A stretch of 5,691 nucleotides of DNA from Prevotellaceae bacterium (GTDB lineage Bacteria > Bacteroidota > Bacteroidia > Bacteroidales > UBA932): the NCBI GenBank assembly GCA_031267855.1, contig JAIRYH010000024.1, positions 1 to 5,691 of the forward strand, read 5' to 3'. The translations under genes and the position numbers were made by a program. Below, in pieces: positions 5,610-5,691 of the stretch (position 1 is the stretch's first letter; the number at the start of each line of letters is the position of its first letter). The notes under the pieces are model-generated. The model was not told the DNA's origin. It saw only the letters and a list, made by a program, of their open reading frames with translations, and made no database searches.

Positions 5610-5691
5610 AAAATACGATATGGTTCTTAATTGAAAAAGATTTCCTATATTCCGCGCGCGTTGTAGAAGAAGGTACGCCAGGTGAGTGGTG
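5588..5691 (+). CDS. Unrecognised partial protein, 5' end only
   Basis: An open frame runs to the right edge, beginning VDNFPPFENTIWFL and continuing through EKDFLYSARVVEEG: about 34 residues of ordinary-looking, mixed composition. I chose GTG 5588 because GGAGG lies six bases upstream and the leader is A-rich. The same frame is open further upstream to an ATG at 5522, which would add 22 basic residues (MGVYKGKIIYRR and on), but that ATG is the last part of the final 42-bp unit, and the same GGGCATG occurs at the ends of units 1 and 2. The gene is divergent from the efflux operon, with the repeat array between them. No family is recognised, and the visible part shows no helix-turn-helix, signal peptide or membrane segment. 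Too little is visible to assign a function. Confidence 0.5.
   Translation, partial: MDNFPPFENTIWFLIEKDFLYSARVVEEGTPGEW

Noticed and set aside
5009..5630. Open frames on both strands across the 42-bp array that would encode 14-residue repeat proteins
   Set aside because: The period is a multiple of three and the sequence is dyad-symmetric, so several frames stay open automatically. The variation follows palindrome symmetry rather than codon position, one plus frame is stopped by TGA in units 6 and 8, and the predicted peptides are Arg/Ala/Pro-rich with no recognisable fold.
5105..5691. Replication origin formed by the direct repeats plus the DnaA box
   Set aside because: Only one perfect DnaA box, no rep or dnaA gene, and an efflux operon as neighbour; kept only as a low-interest observation.

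Overview
The window looks like Bacteroidota, probably Bacteroidales, DNA of moderate GC. This is inferred from protein style, from A-rich leaders in place of Shine-Dalgarno sites, and from a TATCTTCG box close to the Bacteroidota -7 consensus TAnnTTTG. No species can be named.

Most of the window (4982 down to 374, minus strand) is a three-gene operon for a tripartite MacAB-TolC-like efflux or export pump. It is read in the order periplasmic adaptor (4982-3420), MacB/FtsX-type permease (3398-2025), TolC-family outer-membrane channel (1951-374). The genes are 21 and 73 bp apart. The adaptor would join the inner-membrane permease to the outer-membrane channel. The ATPase needed to power the permease is not in the window: the permease has no nucleotide-binding domain and no ATPase gene lies between adaptor and permease. 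A promoter candidate for the operon lies at 5012-5019 and a terminator candidate at 254-296.

The left 373 bp are non-coding. They hold a plus-strand terminator candidate (105-130), a 152-bp inverted-repeat element (195-346) built from 7-bp CAACTTT repeats around a GC-rich hairpin, and an 8-bp repeat that runs up to the TolC stop codon.

The right non-coding stretch is the most unusual part. Positions 5105-5524 hold ten head-to-tail copies of an exactly 42-bp, GC-rich unit. Each unit carries two different dyad-symmetric sites whose centres are exactly 21 bp apart, giving an array of alternating palindromes at two-helical-turn spacing. The edge copies differ in sequence but keep the dyads through paired compensatory changes. 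The array lies between the efflux promoter and a divergent, probable partial gene that begins near 5588 (or 5522) and runs off the right edge. A stem-loop at 5572-5609 encloses that gene's possible ribosome-binding site and GTG start. I do not recognise the partial gene.
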